NCBI GenBank assembly: GCA_017516265.1
Contig: JAFXDL010000159.1
Location: 1 to 35,385 of the forward strand
Length of the DNA: 35,385 nucleotides
Origin: Bacteroidaceae bacterium
GTDB taxonomy: Bacteria; Bacteroidota; Bacteroidia; Bacteroidales; Bacteroidaceae
Reading direction: 5' to 3'
Shown: positions 35,349 to 35,385 of the stretch, in pieces
Layout: each line of letters begins with the position of its first letter
Numbering within the stretch: the stretch's first letter is position 1
Notes under the pieces: generated by a model
Database searches by the model: none
What the model saw: only the letters and a program-made list of their open reading frames with translations
Told to the model about the DNA's origin: nothing
Translations under genes and position numbers: made by a program

Positions 35349-35385
35349 TCTTCACTCTTCGTTCTTCGTTCTTCACTCTTCACTC
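35349..35385. repeat. TTCACTC/TTCGTTC microsatellite at window edge
   Basis: Degenerate 7-base units CTTCACT and CTTCGTT repeat to the end of the window, just upstream of thiL. On the - strand this is a purine-rich GAGTGAA/GAACGAA run of a kind often seen between Bacteroidales genes (recalled). Confidence 0.7.

Overview
The window looks like chromosomal DNA of a gut-type Bacteroidales bacterium (Bacteroides/Phocaeicola/Prevotella relatives). Supporting signs are Bacteroidetes-type -7 promoter elements (TAnnTTTG), a TonB-dependent receptor with an N-terminal carboxypeptidase-like domain, lipoproteins and secreted proteins ending in tails that resemble type IX secretion (T9SS) sorting domains, a secreted pectin-degrading fusion enzyme, and small intergenic repeats of the kind common in this order. 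Both window ends fall in repetitive DNA (a near-identical coding cassette on the left, a TTCACTC/TTCGTTC microsatellite on the right). This would fit a whole short-read contig that broke at repeats; that is inference.

Region 1 (1-14033, + strand) is a tandem array of four very large secreted proteins, the first cut by the window edge. Gaps between genes are 27, 114 and 20 bases, so they probably form one transcription unit. They are built from cohesin-like beta-sandwich modules, dockerin-type EF-hand pairs, Big_2 Ig-like repeats, jelly-roll (carbohydrate-binding-like) modules, helical spacers and a shared C-terminal tail. The middle gene is scaffoldin-like: three cohesin-like modules, five Ig-like modules and no dockerin. 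The gene on each side of it carries cohesin-dockerin-cohesin. This is the most interesting part of the window: a possible cellulosome-like or self-assembling surface complex, although binding is unproven. Shared 3' cassettes and a 40-bp identical 5' leader show the genes arose by duplication and module exchange.

Region 2 (14034-21340) holds housekeeping genes. After two hairpins and a 23-bp tandem repeat come, on the - strand, an FKBP-type lipoprotein isomerase and glycyl-tRNA synthetase. Divergent from these is a parC/gyrA-type topoisomerase subunit interrupted by a one-base deletion near 17548, followed by a small secreted protein (probably DUF3316) and an S41-family lipoprotein protease.

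Region 3 (21341-34286) contains tRNA-Leu(UAG), a 1359-aa secreted protein on the - strand with an alpha/alpha-toroid-like core that is probably glycan-active, and divergently a long-chain acyl-CoA synthetase. It continues with a TonB-dependent outer-membrane receptor directly followed by a PL1 pectate lyase-GH105 hydrolase fusion. This receptor-enzyme pair looks like a minimal pectin-use unit without SusD. A 22-bp tandem repeat array lies in the 330-base gap after it.

Region 4 (34287-35385) is thiamine-monophosphate kinase (thiL) on the - strand and its repeat-rich upstream edge.
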